64,000 nt of DNA from an uncultured Eubacteriales bacterium (GCA_910579575.1 CAJTUM010000002.1:196525-260524); one strand, 5' to 3'. Positions 8,574 to 17,461 are shown, counted from the first letter of the stretch. The notes: generated from the letters alone by a model not told the origin. Numbers and translations: made by a program.

Positions 8574-8915
8574 TCATTCCCATGTTTTCCAAATATCCGG
8601 CTGATAACCCACTGTGGCCTGCTTGCCGTTGCGCACAATAGGTGTTTTGAAAAGGCCCGGGTTTTCCAGCAAAAGCTGCTCGATATCCTCTTTTCGCTCC
8701 AGATAAGCGATGTGCAGCTGCTCATAGAGCTTGCTGTTTTGATCGATCAGGGCCTCCAGCCCTCCCGCTCCGCTTTTCACGCTGCGGAATTCCCCTTGGC
8801 TCATGCCGTATTTTTCTACATCAATGCTCTGAACTTTCACCCGACGCTCTTTGAAATAGCGCTGGGCTTTTTTGGTGTCAAAACATTTGCTCTTTCCGAA
8901 AATTTGTATATTCAT
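8574..8915 (-). CDS. ArsC/Spx-family thioredoxin-fold protein
   Basis: 113 residues from ATG 8915 (MNIQIFGKSKCFDTKKAQRY). The single N-terminal cysteine in KSKCFDTK and the KTPIVRNGKQATVGY segment are characteristic of ArsC/Spx-like proteins of the YffB type. There is only one cysteine at the redox position rather than the CxxC of Spx. It could be an arsenate-reductase-like glutaredoxin fold enzyme, not a confirmed arsenate reductase. Confidence 0.82.
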   Translation of the reverse strand: MNIQIFGKSKCFDTKKAQRYFKERRVKVQSIDVEKYGMSQGEFRSVKSGAGGLEALIDQNSKLYEQLHIAYLERKEDIEQLLLENPGLFKTPIVRNGKQATVGYQPDIWKTWE

Positions 8916-9075
8916 TGCTTGTTTTCCCCGCAAAATCGATGATTTTGCGGCCCCCTTTCCTTTCAATCGCTTTTGAGAACGCGATTCTTGCCGGCCCCCA
9001 TGGAAGCGCGTCCTGCCTGCCCTCTTCTCCGTGAACATTGTACCATAAAAAACGCATGGTCGTAAAGAGCGGAGA

Positions 9076-9103
9076 AAAAGCGGGGCGAAACGCCCCGCTT
9101 TTT
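9076..9103 (-). terminator. Terminator of the permease-amidohydrolase operon
   Basis: A GC-rich stem AAGCGGGGCG/CGCCCCGCTT with loop and T-runs on both strands lies 90 bp beyond the amidohydrolase stop. The rest of 8916-9190 holds no gene I can support. Confidence 0.75.
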
Positions 9104-9190
9104 TGCTCGGTCTTTTACAATATGCTCCTGATGCTCCTGCGCCTGATTGAAAAGCACGACGCGGGTCTTCTTGTATATTTGATCTAAATA

Positions 9191-10798
9191 TTACTTTTCG
9201 TATATAATCTTGCCGCCCACCATAGTCATCAGCACCTGGGTATCCAAAATCTTTTCGCTGGGGATATGGAAGATGTCCTGATCCAGCATGACGATGTCCG
9301 CCATATAGCCGGGAGCCAGACGGCCCTTTTCTTGCTCCTCAAAGGCGTTATAGGCGCCGCCTATGGTATAATCGTCCACCGCTTGGTAGATATCTACTTT
9401 TTCCGCCGGATTCCAGCCGTCGGCGGGCTGCATTTTCAGATCCTGCCGGTTAACGGCGCAATGCAGGTTGGCGATGGGGTCCAGATCCTCCACCGGCGAA
9501 TCCGTGCCGTAGGACACATGAAGGCCCAGCCGGTTCATGGTGTGGAACGCATAGGAAGTCTGGGCCAGCGCTTCTCCCACCCGGTCGGCGCAGATGTGCA
9601 TATCATAATGGAGGAAGATGGGCTGTACCAGGGCATGGACATCCAGCTTTTTGAATCTCTCCAGCAAAGGCATATCGGTGATCTGGCAGTGGACAATGCC
9701 GTGACGGTTTTGGTTGGGCCTGCCGTCCAGGGCTTTTTCATAGCTATCCAAGCACATTTCAATGGCCTTGTCGCCAATGGCATGGATGGCGACTTGCATC
9801 CCGTTTTGCTCTGCAATCTGGATCAGCTTGTCCAGATCCTGCTGGGAAAGGGTGCTGATCCCCCGGGTTCCCGGTTCGTCGGCGTAATCCTGGCGCATCA
9901 AGGCGGTGCGGCCCCCCAGGCTGCCGTCGGTAAAGAGCTTCAGCGGCCCAATTTTCAGCCACTGGTCGCCCTTACCCGTGCAATGGCCTTCGGACAGGAA
10001 TTTTTCAAACAAAGCCGGGTCCATCAGGCAGCACTGCATATACACCCGCAAGCTCTGCCGCTGGTGGAGCAGCTTATCGTAAACGCTCAAAATGGCGTCG
10101 TAGTCCGGGCCGGATACGTCGTTGGTCTGCACAGAGGTCAGGCCCTTGCTGGAAGCGTATTTCATGGCGGCTTCCAGCGCCCGCTCCATCTGCTCTTCGC
10201 TCATAGACGGCGCGATGGCCTTTTCAACAACCTGCTTGGCGCTGCTCTCCAGCAAAATGCCGTTGGGCCGTCCATCCGGCTCCAATTCCAACTGTCCGCC
10301 CTCCACCTGAGGCACATGATCCCATACGCCGGCCTTTTGCAGCGCCAGCGTGTTGCAGGTGGAAACATGGCCGCAGGCTCGGGTGAACAGCAGCGGATGC
10401 TTTTGGCTTACCTGGTCCAGCGTATGGCGGGTGGGCATTTGGCCCTTTTCCGCGAAATAATCCTGATTCCAGCCCCAGCCTTCCACCGTCTGCCCTTCTG
10501 GAATCTGGTTTTCTTGGATAAATCTGCGGCCTGCGTCGATCACATCCTGCAAGCTGGCGCAGGCGGAAAGATCCACCCGCAGCAGGTTTTGGCCCACATG
10601 ATACAAATGCTGGTGGGAATCCACAAAACCGGGAATCAGCGTGCGGCCCTGGACGTCGATTTTTTCGGCCTCCGGGGCGGCGGCCAAAATTTCCTCATCG
10701 CCGCCTACTTGAGCAATCTTTCCATCCTGAATCAACAGGGCCTGAGCAAATCGCTCTCGCTCCAAATAAATATTTCCGTTATAAAGAATGGTATCCAT
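9191..10798 (-). CDS. Metal-dependent amidohydrolase (YtcJ-like)
   Basis: A 535-residue cytoplasmic hydrolase of the amidohydrolase-3 family. It shows GFVDSHQHLYHVG near residue 60 (HxH metal ligands), FTDGSLGGRTALM near 290, VAIHAIGDKAIEM near 333 and YGTDSPVEDLDP near 450. The C-terminal GRLAPGYMADIVMLDQD closes the beta-sandwich. It lies 15 bp after the permease and no terminator separates them, so it belongs to the operon led by the lysine riboswitch. Its substrate is unknown; the context suggests an acylated or cyclic amine or amino-acid derivative. Confidence 0.88.
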   Translation of the reverse strand: MDTILYNGNIYLERERFAQALLIQDGKIAQVGGDEEILAAAPEAEKIDVQGRTLIPGFVDSHQHLYHVGQNLLRVDLSACASLQDVIDAGRRFIQENQIPEGQTVEGWGWNQDYFAEKGQMPTRHTLDQVSQKHPLLFTRACGHVSTCNTLALQKAGVWDHVPQVEGGQLELEPDGRPNGILLESSAKQVVEKAIAPSMSEEQMERALEAAMKYASSKGLTSVQTNDVSGPDYDAILSVYDKLLHQRQSLRVYMQCCLMDPALFEKFLSEGHCTGKGDQWLKIGPLKLFTDGSLGGRTALMRQDYADEPGTRGISTLSQQDLDKLIQIAEQNGMQVAIHAIGDKAIEMCLDSYEKALDGRPNQNRHGIVHCQITDMPLLERFKKLDVHALVQPIFLHYDMHICADRVGEALAQTSYAFHTMNRLGLHVSYGTDSPVEDLDPIANLHCAVNRQDLKMQPADGWNPAEKVDIYQAVDDYTIGGAYNAFEEQEKGRLAPGYMADIVMLDQDIFHIPSEKILDTQVLMTMVGGKIIYEK

Positions 10799-10813
10799 AG
10801 TTAATCTCCTCCT

Positions 10814-12196
10814 TTATTTTGAGGGCTGGCGGTTGTTGAACCAGCGGAAAAAGTGATAGCAGGCAAACCCCAAAGCGGGCACAGCCAGACCGATGACAGA
10901 GGTAACAGGGTCTTCCATCAGCGTATTGAGCATCAGGCCGATGAAAATCAACAGCGTGACGCCCACCGTTATCGGGTAGCCGATGATTTTATAAGGCCGC
11001 TCCAAATTGGGTTCCCGCTTGCGGAAGACGAACACCGCGGCGATGGTCAGCGTATTGAAAAACATACTGGAGAAGATGACCAGATTGGTCAACTGGTCCA
11101 GGTCCCGCATCAACACCAGCACAATGGAGATGACCGCCTGGACGATCAGCGAAGCGCCGGGGGTTTTGTATTTGGGATGCAGTTTGGCGAAGGATTTGAA
11201 GAAATAGCCGTCCTTAGCCATGGCGTAATACTGCCGGGGAAACACCAGGATACAGCCGTTCAGCGAACCGAAAATGGCGGTAGCCATGGCGATCACCACC
11301 ACAATCTGCCCGGCGGAGCCCAGCACCTGCTTGGCCGCCTCTGTGCCAAGATAAATATTTCCCTCTCCGATCATGCTGGTAATCTGGTCCATAGGCAGCA
11401 CCCGATAGATGGAGAAATTAAACAAGGTGTAAAGCAGCGCGCAGCCGGAGATGGCGATCATCAGCGCCAGCGGCAGGTTTTTCTTGGGGTTGCGAATCTC
11501 TTCGGAGACGATATTCAGGTTGGTCCAGCCCTCATAGGCCCAGAGAGAAGCCACTGTGGCAAAGGCCACCATGCCGATAAAACCGCCGGCAGTGACGCCG
11601 CCTTCGGGAATCGGGCTCAGGCTGGGGCTTTGCTTGCCGGCAAAGAGGCCCAACACCAGAATCAGCGCGATTGGGGCCAGCTTGGCCACCATGAAAATAT
11701 TCTGCACCAGACTTCCCGCCTTGACGCCCACATAGTTGACGGCGGTCAAAAGCAGAATCAGGACGATGGCCGCGATTTTGACCGTAAGATCGCTGACGGG
11801 AATCAAGCTGGAAAACGCCTTGGGAAAAGCGATGGCGATGGCTGCAATGGACCCTGCGCCCCCCAGCAGCCAGCTGGAAAAGCCGCACATAAAGCCCACC
11901 GCCGGGTGGAAAGCCTCGCTGAGATACACATAGCTGCCGCCTGCCTTGGGCTTAGAGGCGCCCAGTTCCGCATAGCATAAGCCGCCCAACAGCGAAACCA
12001 GGCCGCCGATGATCCACACCAGCAGCGAAAGCCCAGGGCTCATGCCGCTGCGCTGGAGCACATAACTGCCCAGATAGAAAATACCAGAGCCAATCATAAT
12101 GCCGCCGATGATGCTGACGCCGCCAAACAGGCTAATTTCCTGGCGGAAACCGCCGTCTTCCGCCTGCTGGGGTTTGCTTGGGTTGTTCTTGCTCAC
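10814..12196 (-). CDS. APC-family amino acid permease, lysine-riboswitch controlled
   Basis: 460 residues with about 12 hydrophobic segments. The glycine-rich helix 1 motif GGVSIIGGIMIGSGIFYLG near residue 30 and helix 6 segment ASLWAYEGWTNLN are typical of the amino acid/polyamine/organocation superfamily (LAT/YfnA-like). The start is probably GTG at 12196, because GGAGG lies nine bases upstream and the upstream in-frame codons cover the riboswitch terminator. A lysine riboswitch in the leader argues that it imports lysine or a closely related cationic amino acid. First gene of a two-gene operon. Confidence 0.87.
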   Translation of the reverse strand: MSKNNPSKPQQAEDGGFRQEISLFGGVSIIGGIMIGSGIFYLGSYVLQRSGMSPGLSLLVWIIGGLVSLLGGLCYAELGASKPKAGGSYVYLSEAFHPAVGFMCGFSSWLLGGAGSIAAIAIAFPKAFSSLIPVSDLTVKIAAIVLILLLTAVNYVGVKAGSLVQNIFMVAKLAPIALILVLGLFAGKQSPSLSPIPEGGVTAGGFIGMVAFATVASLWAYEGWTNLNIVSEEIRNPKKNLPLALMIAISGCALLYTLFNFSIYRVLPMDQITSMIGEGNIYLGTEAAKQVLGSAGQIVVVIAMATAIFGSLNGCILVFPRQYYAMAKDGYFFKSFAKLHPKYKTPGASLIVQAVISIVLVLMRDLDQLTNLVIFSSMFFNTLTIAAVFVFRKREPNLERPYKIIGYPITVGVTLLIFIGLMLNTLMEDPVTSVIGLAVPALGFACYHFFRWFNNRQPSK

Positions 12197-12243
12197 AATT
12201 TTGTTCCTCCGTTTCTTTTCCCGGCATTCCCCACCGGCGGGAA

Positions 12244-12273
12244 CAAAAAAAGATTGCATCTACCGATGCAATC
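12244..12273 (-). terminator. Intrinsic terminator of the lysine riboswitch
   Basis: On the minus strand GATTGCATC-ggta-GATGCAATC is followed by seven T residues, about 50 bp ahead of the permease start. It is the expression platform of the riboswitch: lysine binding would favour this stem and stop transcription. Confidence 0.9.
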
Positions 12274-12289
12274 CCAAACAGCAAGAAAA

Positions 12290-12460
12290 CCATCGATAGC
12301 TCCTCTGCCTCCATGGCAGGAGTGCCGACAGTATTCCCATCGACCCCAACGACGACCCATGTCTGGCCCGTCGTTTCGGCGGCTTAGCCTTTCAACGGGG
12401 GTCTTCAAATACCTTCTCGCCCCGCCTACTCTTCCGCGCCGCGCCTCTATCCTCTTTTGT
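12290..12460 (-). promoter_or_regulatory. Lysine riboswitch (L-box) aptamer
   Basis: The minus-strand leader matches the L-box element. It opens with GATAGAGGCGCGG near 12451 and has AGAGTAGGCGG. It then has CGTTGAAAGGCTAAGCCGCC, matching the family CUGAAAGG...GCCGCCGAA core, CGACGGGCCAG, and an AATACTGTCGGCA element. The closing strand GGAGCTATC near 12300 pairs with the opening GATAG. A promoter upstream reads TTTACA-17 bp-TATGAT around 12470-12500. It regulates the permease and amidohydrolase. Confidence 0.93.
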
Positions 12461-12525
12461 TGTCGCCTTTATCATATCATATCAAAGGGGTGTTGTAAAG
12501 CTCAAATCGCCAATTTTTTCTCCCC

Positions 12526-12978
12526 TTATTTTGCCGGGGAAGCCTCTTGCATGATTTGCTCCAACGAGGCGACCCACTCTTTGTTCCAGTTTTTCAAATG
12601 TTTCCCGCCAAACTGATCGACCACGGAAATATAGTCCCCGCCCAGACAATGAATGGAAAGAAAACGCTGCCCGTCCTGGAAATCCACCTGAATATCATAC
12701 GCCGTCCGCTCAAAGCCGGTTACCACAGAGGAGAACTCCCGGGTAAAAGAGCCGCCCAAAATCAGTTCTTTCAGCTGCGCCGCCTGTTCCTCTTTCAGCA
12801 CAACCTCTTCCCGCTCCTTCCATTCCGTGGTCGGATACTTGGCGATGGTGATTCGGCAGCAATCGGAAATCTCCGCCGCTCCGGCAATCTCTCTGCCGCT
12901 CACATGAAAAAAAGAAAAAAACGCCCCAGCGCAAAGCAAAACCGCCGCCCAAGGGAAAATCCGCTTGAACCGTTTCAT
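12526..12978 (-). CDS. Membrane-anchored hypothetical protein, 150 aa
   Basis: The start is ATG 12978 (MKRFKRIFPWAAVLLC) after GGGGAGCGGAGAAG. A single N-terminal hydrophobic helix, ending LCAGAFFSFFHVSG, is either an uncleaved anchor or a signal peptide. The soluble outer part contains EEQAAQLKELILGGSF and YDIQVDFQDGQRFLSIHCLGGDY, which look like a small beta-sheet domain seen in Firmicute extracytoplasmic proteins. No family name is certain. Confidence 0.65.
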   Translation of the reverse strand: MKRFKRIFPWAAVLLCAGAFFSFFHVSGREIAGAAEISDCCRITIAKYPTTEWKEREEVVLKEEQAAQLKELILGGSFTREFSSVVTGFERTAYDIQVDFQDGQRFLSIHCLGGDYISVVDQFGGKHLKNWNKEWVASLEQIMQEASPAK

Positions 12979-13107
12979 CTTCTCCGCTCCCCTTTCCCAA
13001 TCGCGCTTTGCTGTAGTCGGCGCAGCTGAAAAAGCGCGCAAGCCCTTTCTATTCAAACGAAGTATAGCATCAAGCGAACCCGCGGTCAACTCTTTTGCAG
13101 GAGGGGC

Positions 13108-13135
13108 TTGTGACGCGGCGTGAGTTTGATATAAT
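13108..13135 (+). promoter_or_regulatory. Promoter of the pseudouridine synthase gene
   Basis: TTGTGA (13108-13113), a 16-bp spacer and a perfect TATAAT (13130-13135) precede the gene by about 40 bp. Confidence 0.7.
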
Positions 13136-13173
13136 AGGCTCATATCTTTTCATCCAGAAAGGGGTGACGACTT

Positions 13174-14067
13174 ACGTCCCGCGAAATCTCCTATCTTGTC
13201 CCCAGCGAAAGGATGGGGCAAACGGTCCTGTCCCTGCTGCGGGGGCCTTTGGGCTTTTCTTCCGCTCAAATCCGGCGAATGAAGATATCCGGCGGCATTT
13301 TGCTGGACGGCGCGCCGGTCTATGTCGCCCAGCGGGTACAGGCGGGGCAAGCGCTGCTGTGTCGCCTGCCGCCGGAGCAGTCCTCGCCCCATATCCAGCC
13401 GACGCCCGGCCCGGTGGATATTCGCTATGAAGACGAGGATTTGCTGATTTTAGAAAAGCCCGCCGGCGCCCCGGTTCACCCTTCCCAGGGTCATTTTACC
13501 GATAGCTTGGCCAATTTCCTGGCCTATGAAATGGAGCGGCGCGGTCAACCCTTTGTCTTTCGGGCGGCAAACCGGCTGGACCGAAACACCTCCGGCCTGC
13601 TGGTGGTGGCGAAAAGCGGCCATGTCCACAGCCTGCTGGCCGCTCAACTGCACAGCGGCCAATTTCATCGGGAATACCTGGCTCTGACCTGCGGCGCGCC
13701 GCAGCCCGCCCAAGGGACGATTGACGCCCCTATTTTGGATATTCCCGGCCAACTGAAACGAGTCGTCGCCCCAGAAGGCGCTCCGGCTCGAACCCATTAT
13801 CAGGTTCTGAGCCGTCGGGGCCCTTACTGTCTGCTGCGACTTTGGCTGGAAACCGGCCGCACCCACCAAATCCGGGTCCACCTGGCCCATGTGGGCTGCC
13901 CGCTGGCCGGCGATTTTCTCTATGGAACCGAGCTGCCCGGGGTTTTATCCGGCCATGCTCTCCATTCCGCCCGAATCTGCCTGCGTCAGCCCATTACAGG
14001 GCGGCTGATTGAAATCGAAAGCCCCCTGCGCCCTGAGATGGCCCGGCTGCTGGAGGACGCGCGCTAA
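13174..14067 (+). CDS. RluA-family pseudouridine synthase, probable ACG start
   Basis: Converts uridine to pseudouridine in rRNA or another RNA. The core motif AANRLDRNTSGLLVVAK has the catalytic aspartate, and RTHQIRVHLAHVGCPLAGD is the family C-terminal signature; the N-terminal part is S4-like. The first AUG (13213) would remove residues that family members have (REISYLVP). The frame is open upstream to a TGA at 13165, with no ATG, GTG or TTG in between. The ACG at 13174 sits nine bases after a strong AAAGGGG site, so it is my preferred start (297 residues). Otherwise the protein starts at 13213 with 284. Confidence 0.85.
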   Translation, partial: TSREISYLVPSERMGQTVLSLLRGPLGFSSAQIRRMKISGGILLDGAPVYVAQRVQAGQALLCRLPPEQSSPHIQPTPGPVDIRYEDEDLLILEKPAGAPVHPSQGHFTDSLANFLAYEMERRGQPFVFRAANRLDRNTSGLLVVAKSGHVHSLLAAQLHSGQFHREYLALTCGAPQPAQGTIDAPILDIPGQLKRVVAPEGAPARTHYQVLSRRGPYCLLRLWLETGRTHQIRVHLAHVGCPLAGDFLYGTELPGVLSGHALHSARICLRQPITGRLIEIESPLRPEMARLLEDAR

Positions 14068-14073
14068 AAGCAG

Positions 14074-14108
14074 CGCCCTGCGGAGACATTTCTCCGCAGG
14101 GCGTTTTT
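14074..14108 (+). terminator. Intrinsic terminator after the pseudouridine synthase
   Basis: A perfect 13-bp stem CGCCCTGCGGAGA/TCTCCGCAGGGCG with a 4-nt loop is followed by TTTTT. It sits between converging genes. Confidence 0.9.
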
Positions 14109-14126
14109 CCAGCGCTCCGCCGGGTT

Positions 14127-14885
14127 TTATTGCGCAACAGACGCTTCGCCGGCGCCGTCCGCCTGCACATACAGGTCGGGCTCCGCTTCTGCGCCCAGCT
14201 CTTTCAGCAGCTGGACCGCCTGCCGGGCCTGGGCAGGGGTGGAAAACTGGAGAACCCACATCCCGTCGCCGTCGGTAATCAGGGCTTCCGGCGTCAGTCC
14301 GTTCTGCTCCAGGGCCTTTTCATCCAAGGAGACTCCTTTTTCCACCTGTGCAATCACGCGGCAGGTTTGGTAAGGGGCTTCGATTGCAACGCCCCCCGCT
14401 TCGTCTTGGACGATTGTCAGCTCCAAGGCCTGTTCCAAAACCTGAGCGGAAACATAGGTCCGCCCCTCTTTCACATAGCTGGCGGCGTCCATCTTCCTGT
14501 TTTTTTCATTGATTTGTAAGACCTCGCCAACCAGCGGACAGCGGATTTCGTCGCCATAGGGGCTGCCGACCACAGCGGTTTGCGTCCCAGCGTCATAGGA
14601 AACCTTCGCGCCGGCGGCTTCGGCCACCGCCCGCAGGGGCAACATCAGTCGGCCCTGGCTCGTCTCTGGCGCGGCGTCCAGCTGGATTTTCGCGCCGTCC
14701 ACTTCCATTTGGCGCGAGCCTGCCGCCAACCGAATCTGGCCGAAATAGGCAGAATCATCCTGCCCGGCGATCATTTGAGCCAGCTGGGCGGCAAAATCAT
14801 TCTGATCTGCGGCTATCAGGCGGGGCGCCAGCACAGCGCTTGCCAAGGAAGCCGCGCAAAATAATTTCAAAGCGTTCTTTTTCAT
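14127..14885 (-). CDS. Secreted stand-alone homologue of the neighbouring protease propeptide
   Basis: 252 residues with a signal peptide (MKKNALKLFCAASLASAVLA). The whole mature protein aligns with the N-terminal ~260 residues of the protease encoded just upstream. Shared features are DDSAYF, two copper-amine-oxidase-N-like repeats (MLPLRAVAEAAGA and KEGRTYVSAQVLEQAL) and a C-terminal segment DGDGMWVLQFSTPAQA. That last segment resembles an inhibitor-I9-type subtilisin propeptide. There is no catalytic domain. It is 26 bp downstream of the protease gene, so probably cotranscribed, and could act as an inhibitor or folding helper. Confidence 0.75.
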   Translation of the reverse strand: MKKNALKLFCAASLASAVLAPRLIAADQNDFAAQLAQMIAGQDDSAYFGQIRLAAGSRQMEVDGAKIQLDAAPETSQGRLMLPLRAVAEAAGAKVSYDAGTQTAVVGSPYGDEIRCPLVGEVLQINEKNRKMDAASYVKEGRTYVSAQVLEQALELTIVQDEAGGVAIEAPYQTCRVIAQVEKGVSLDEKALEQNGLTPEALITDGDGMWVLQFSTPAQARQAVQLLKELGAEAEPDLYVQADGAGEASVAQ

Positions 14886-14910
14886 AACGCCTCATCCTCT
14901 CCAGAAAAAT

Positions 14911-17328
14911 TTACTGCAAGCGGATATAATTTTTATGAGCATAGCCCTCTATGCCGTTGTAGTTCACCCAATACCAACTGCCTGAAGTCTTATCCGGGTA
15001 GACCGTGCAAGTCGCCCCTTCGGGAATCGCGCCGATCTGTGTAGACCATTTGGGCGAAACGGCGGGCTTACTGTTGATGGCAAGCGTACCGTCCGTATTA
15101 TGAACCACGCCTTTACGCGTGTTGACAGCGGGTTGAGTCGGCTGAGGCTTTGTGAATGTGATATAATTGCTGTGGGCGTAGCCCTCTACGCCGTTGTAGC
15201 TCACCCAATACCAACTGCCGTTTTTGCGATCGGTGTAAACGGTGCAGGCGGCTCCTTCGGGAATGGCGCCGAGCTGCTTGGACCAATTGGGGGACACGGC
15301 GGGCTTATCGTTGATGGCAAGCGAGCCGTCTGTTCCGGTAGCATAGCCGACAGAGGTTCTATCCTGCTTGGGCTGCTCGGGCTGGACAGGCTGCACAGGC
15401 TCCTCCGGCTTTTTCTCTGGCTCCTTTACCGGCTCGTCTTTTTTGGCAATGTCAAAGTTGCCAACGGCGCTCTTGTATTCTTTGTCTCCCGCCAAGAAGA
15501 CAAACTGATAATAATAGGTTCCGGCCTCCATATTGCTGATATTGTGCTCATAGACGTTGGTAAATTTCTGGCTGCTGGTTTTTAGGCTGCTGTTATAGAC
15601 CCGGCTCATGCTGCCAGCAGAGGAGCCCAGATAGAACTGGACGCCGGTCAGCGTCAGGTCGGACGTCTGGCAATCCACGGAGAAACGCATGGTGGTTTCG
15701 TTGAGCAGGCTGGCCTGAGGCGTCCCCATCGTCATAGTAGATTCCGTCTGCTTGGGCGTCTCCGCTTTGGAGAGCTCCAGGAAGCCATAGCCCGTTTGGA
15801 CGTTGGTAAATTTGCCGTTCGTGGTAGCGGTATGAACCTTTTCCTCTACTTGGGCGGGCGCCAGGCTCTTTCCCCAAACCATATCCAGCAGCACGGCGGC
15901 TGCGGAGACGTGGGGCGTCGCCATGGACGTGCCGCTTTTGCTGCCATAGCTGCCGCCGGGAATCGCCGCCTTGATGCTGGCGCCTGGGGCCATCAAATCT
16001 ATATTGACGCCATAGTTGGAGAACTCCGCCTTTTCCCGATTGGAATTGCCAGCGGAGACAATGATCGTGCCGGGAACCGTCAGGTGAGCGGGGCAAACGC
16101 TGCTGGTATCCATGTTATCGTTGCCGGCGGCGATGATCACCGTGGAACCCTTGCCGACGGCATACTGCACGGCGGCGTCCTGCACGGCGCTGTGTCGGCC
16201 GCCCAAAGACAGGTTGATTACGTCTGCATTGTTGTTGGCGGCGTATTTGATGCCCAGGGACACCATGGAAACAGAGCCGGAGCCCTTGGCGTTGAGCACT
16301 CGCACCGGCATAATTTTCACATTGGCAGAGCCCACGCAATCGATGATCGTGCCCGCCACATGAGTGCCATGGCTGTTTTCATCGTTGGGCGTGTTGTCGT
16401 TGTCCACAAAATCTTTGCCGCCCACCGTCTTGTTTTTCAGGAAAGGATGGCTGGTATCCACGCCGCTGTCCACAACGGCCACAACGCCGCTGCGGCCCTT
16501 CAGCAGGGCGGCGTTGTCCGAAATAAATTTGTCAAAACCGCAGTTTGTCGCGCCCCAGGTATAATGGCTGCCTGAAGCGGAAAGGTCGTCGCCGTCGGAG
16601 TTGGCCGCCGGGGGAATATAAAAGTCCGGCTCGGCAGTGACGCCCATGCCGTTCAGCGTTTCCGCCGCGTCTTTGGCTTCGGCGGGGCTGGCGAATTGCA
16701 ACACCCACAGATCGTCGCCGTCGTGGATGACCTTTTCAGCGCCCAGCTTGCTGGTATCCAGGTTTTCCGCAATGGCCAGCACCCGGGCGCTTTGATAAGG
16801 CGCCGTCAGGGTGACGGTAGAGGTCTTCTGGTCCCATTCCACATCCATGCTCAGCGCCTCGGAAACCGCCCGAACAGGCAGATATGTACGGCCTTCCTTG
16901 ATATAAGCGGCGCTGTCCAGCGCCATAGCGGAGGAATTGACCGTCATGGTATCCGCGCCCACTGGGCACTCAATCTCGTCGCCATAGGCGCCGGTAATCA
17001 ACACCGTTTTGCTGGCGGCGTCATAATCCACCTCGGCGCCGGCGGCTTCGGCCACGGCCCGGATAGGCAGCATGGTCCGGTCGTTTTTCAAATCCGGCGC
17101 GGCGTCCATGGTCTGCTCTTCGCCGTCCACCGTCAGCACCTTGGAGCCCAGCTGGAGCTTCATGGTGTCAAAATAGGCGGAATCGTCCTCGTTTTTCAGC
17201 AGCTCAGACAATTCTTTTCCAAAATTGTCGGATTCTGCGGCCCGGATTGGCGTGACCAGCGCGCCAGGCAGCAGCAGCGCCCCTGCCAGCGCCGCAGCCG
17301 CAGCCCGCCGGAATAAGTCGTTTTTCAT
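14911..17328 (-). CDS. Secreted subtilisin-like serine protease (S8) with C-terminal SH3 domains
   Basis: 805 residues from ATG 17328, preceded by AGAGAGGA. Domain order: signal peptide (to about residue 34); two copper-amine-oxidase-N-like repeats (about 60-190); I9-like propeptide segment (DGDDLWVLQFASPAEA, about 215-255); subtilase domain with catalytic Asp in VAVVDSGVDTSHP, His in NSHGTHVAGT, oxyanion Asn in AAGNDN and Ser in SGTSMATPHVS; a beta domain; a Glu/Pro/Lys-rich linker; and two similar bacterial SH3-like repeats (GAIPEGAACTVY and GAIPEGATCTVY). The SH3 repeats suggest retention at the cell wall. Confidence 0.93.
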   Translation of the reverse strand: MKNDLFRRAAAAALAGALLLPGALVTPIRAAESDNFGKELSELLKNEDDSAYFDTMKLQLGSKVLTVDGEEQTMDAAPDLKNDRTMLPIRAVAEAAGAEVDYDAASKTVLITGAYGDEIECPVGADTMTVNSSAMALDSAAYIKEGRTYLPVRAVSEALSMDVEWDQKTSTVTLTAPYQSARVLAIAENLDTSKLGAEKVIHDGDDLWVLQFASPAEAKDAAETLNGMGVTAEPDFYIPPAANSDGDDLSASGSHYTWGATNCGFDKFISDNAALLKGRSGVVAVVDSGVDTSHPFLKNKTVGGKDFVDNDNTPNDENSHGTHVAGTIIDCVGSANVKIMPVRVLNAKGSGSVSMVSLGIKYAANNNADVINLSLGGRHSAVQDAAVQYAVGKGSTVIIAAGNDNMDTSSVCPAHLTVPGTIIVSAGNSNREKAEFSNYGVNIDLMAPGASIKAAIPGGSYGSKSGTSMATPHVSAAAVLLDMVWGKSLAPAQVEEKVHTATTNGKFTNVQTGYGFLELSKAETPKQTESTMTMGTPQASLLNETTMRFSVDCQTSDLTLTGVQFYLGSSAGSMSRVYNSSLKTSSQKFTNVYEHNISNMEAGTYYYQFVFLAGDKEYKSAVGNFDIAKKDEPVKEPEKKPEEPVQPVQPEQPKQDRTSVGYATGTDGSLAINDKPAVSPNWSKQLGAIPEGAACTVYTDRKNGSWYWVSYNGVEGYAHSNYITFTKPQPTQPAVNTRKGVVHNTDGTLAINSKPAVSPKWSTQIGAIPEGATCTVYPDKTSGSWYWVNYNGIEGYAHKNYIRLQ

Positions 17329-17416
17329 CGTCAAGTCCTCTCTTTTCCAAAAAATTTGCGGTCCGCTCCCCCCTCTGGACCATGCGCCCAAATGGAGAAA
17401 GGATTTGCTCTTTTTT

Positions 17417-17445
17417 AGTATAAACCCATTTGCCTTCCCCTGCAA
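17417..17445 (-). promoter_or_regulatory. Promoter of the protease operon
   Basis: Minus strand TTGCAG (17445-17440), 17-bp spacer, TATACT (17422-17417), about 90 bp before the protease start. Confidence 0.72.
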
Positions 17446-17461
17446 GGCCTACTCTTCTAAA

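Noticed and set aside
8963..9157. A 64-codon minus-strand frame between the Spx-like and amidohydrolase genes
   Set aside because: It overlaps the operon terminator, and its sequence and start are not convincing.
12132..12408. Short open frames in the lysine riboswitch leader
   Set aside because: They overlap the aptamer and terminator, whose conserved RNA elements explain the sequence.
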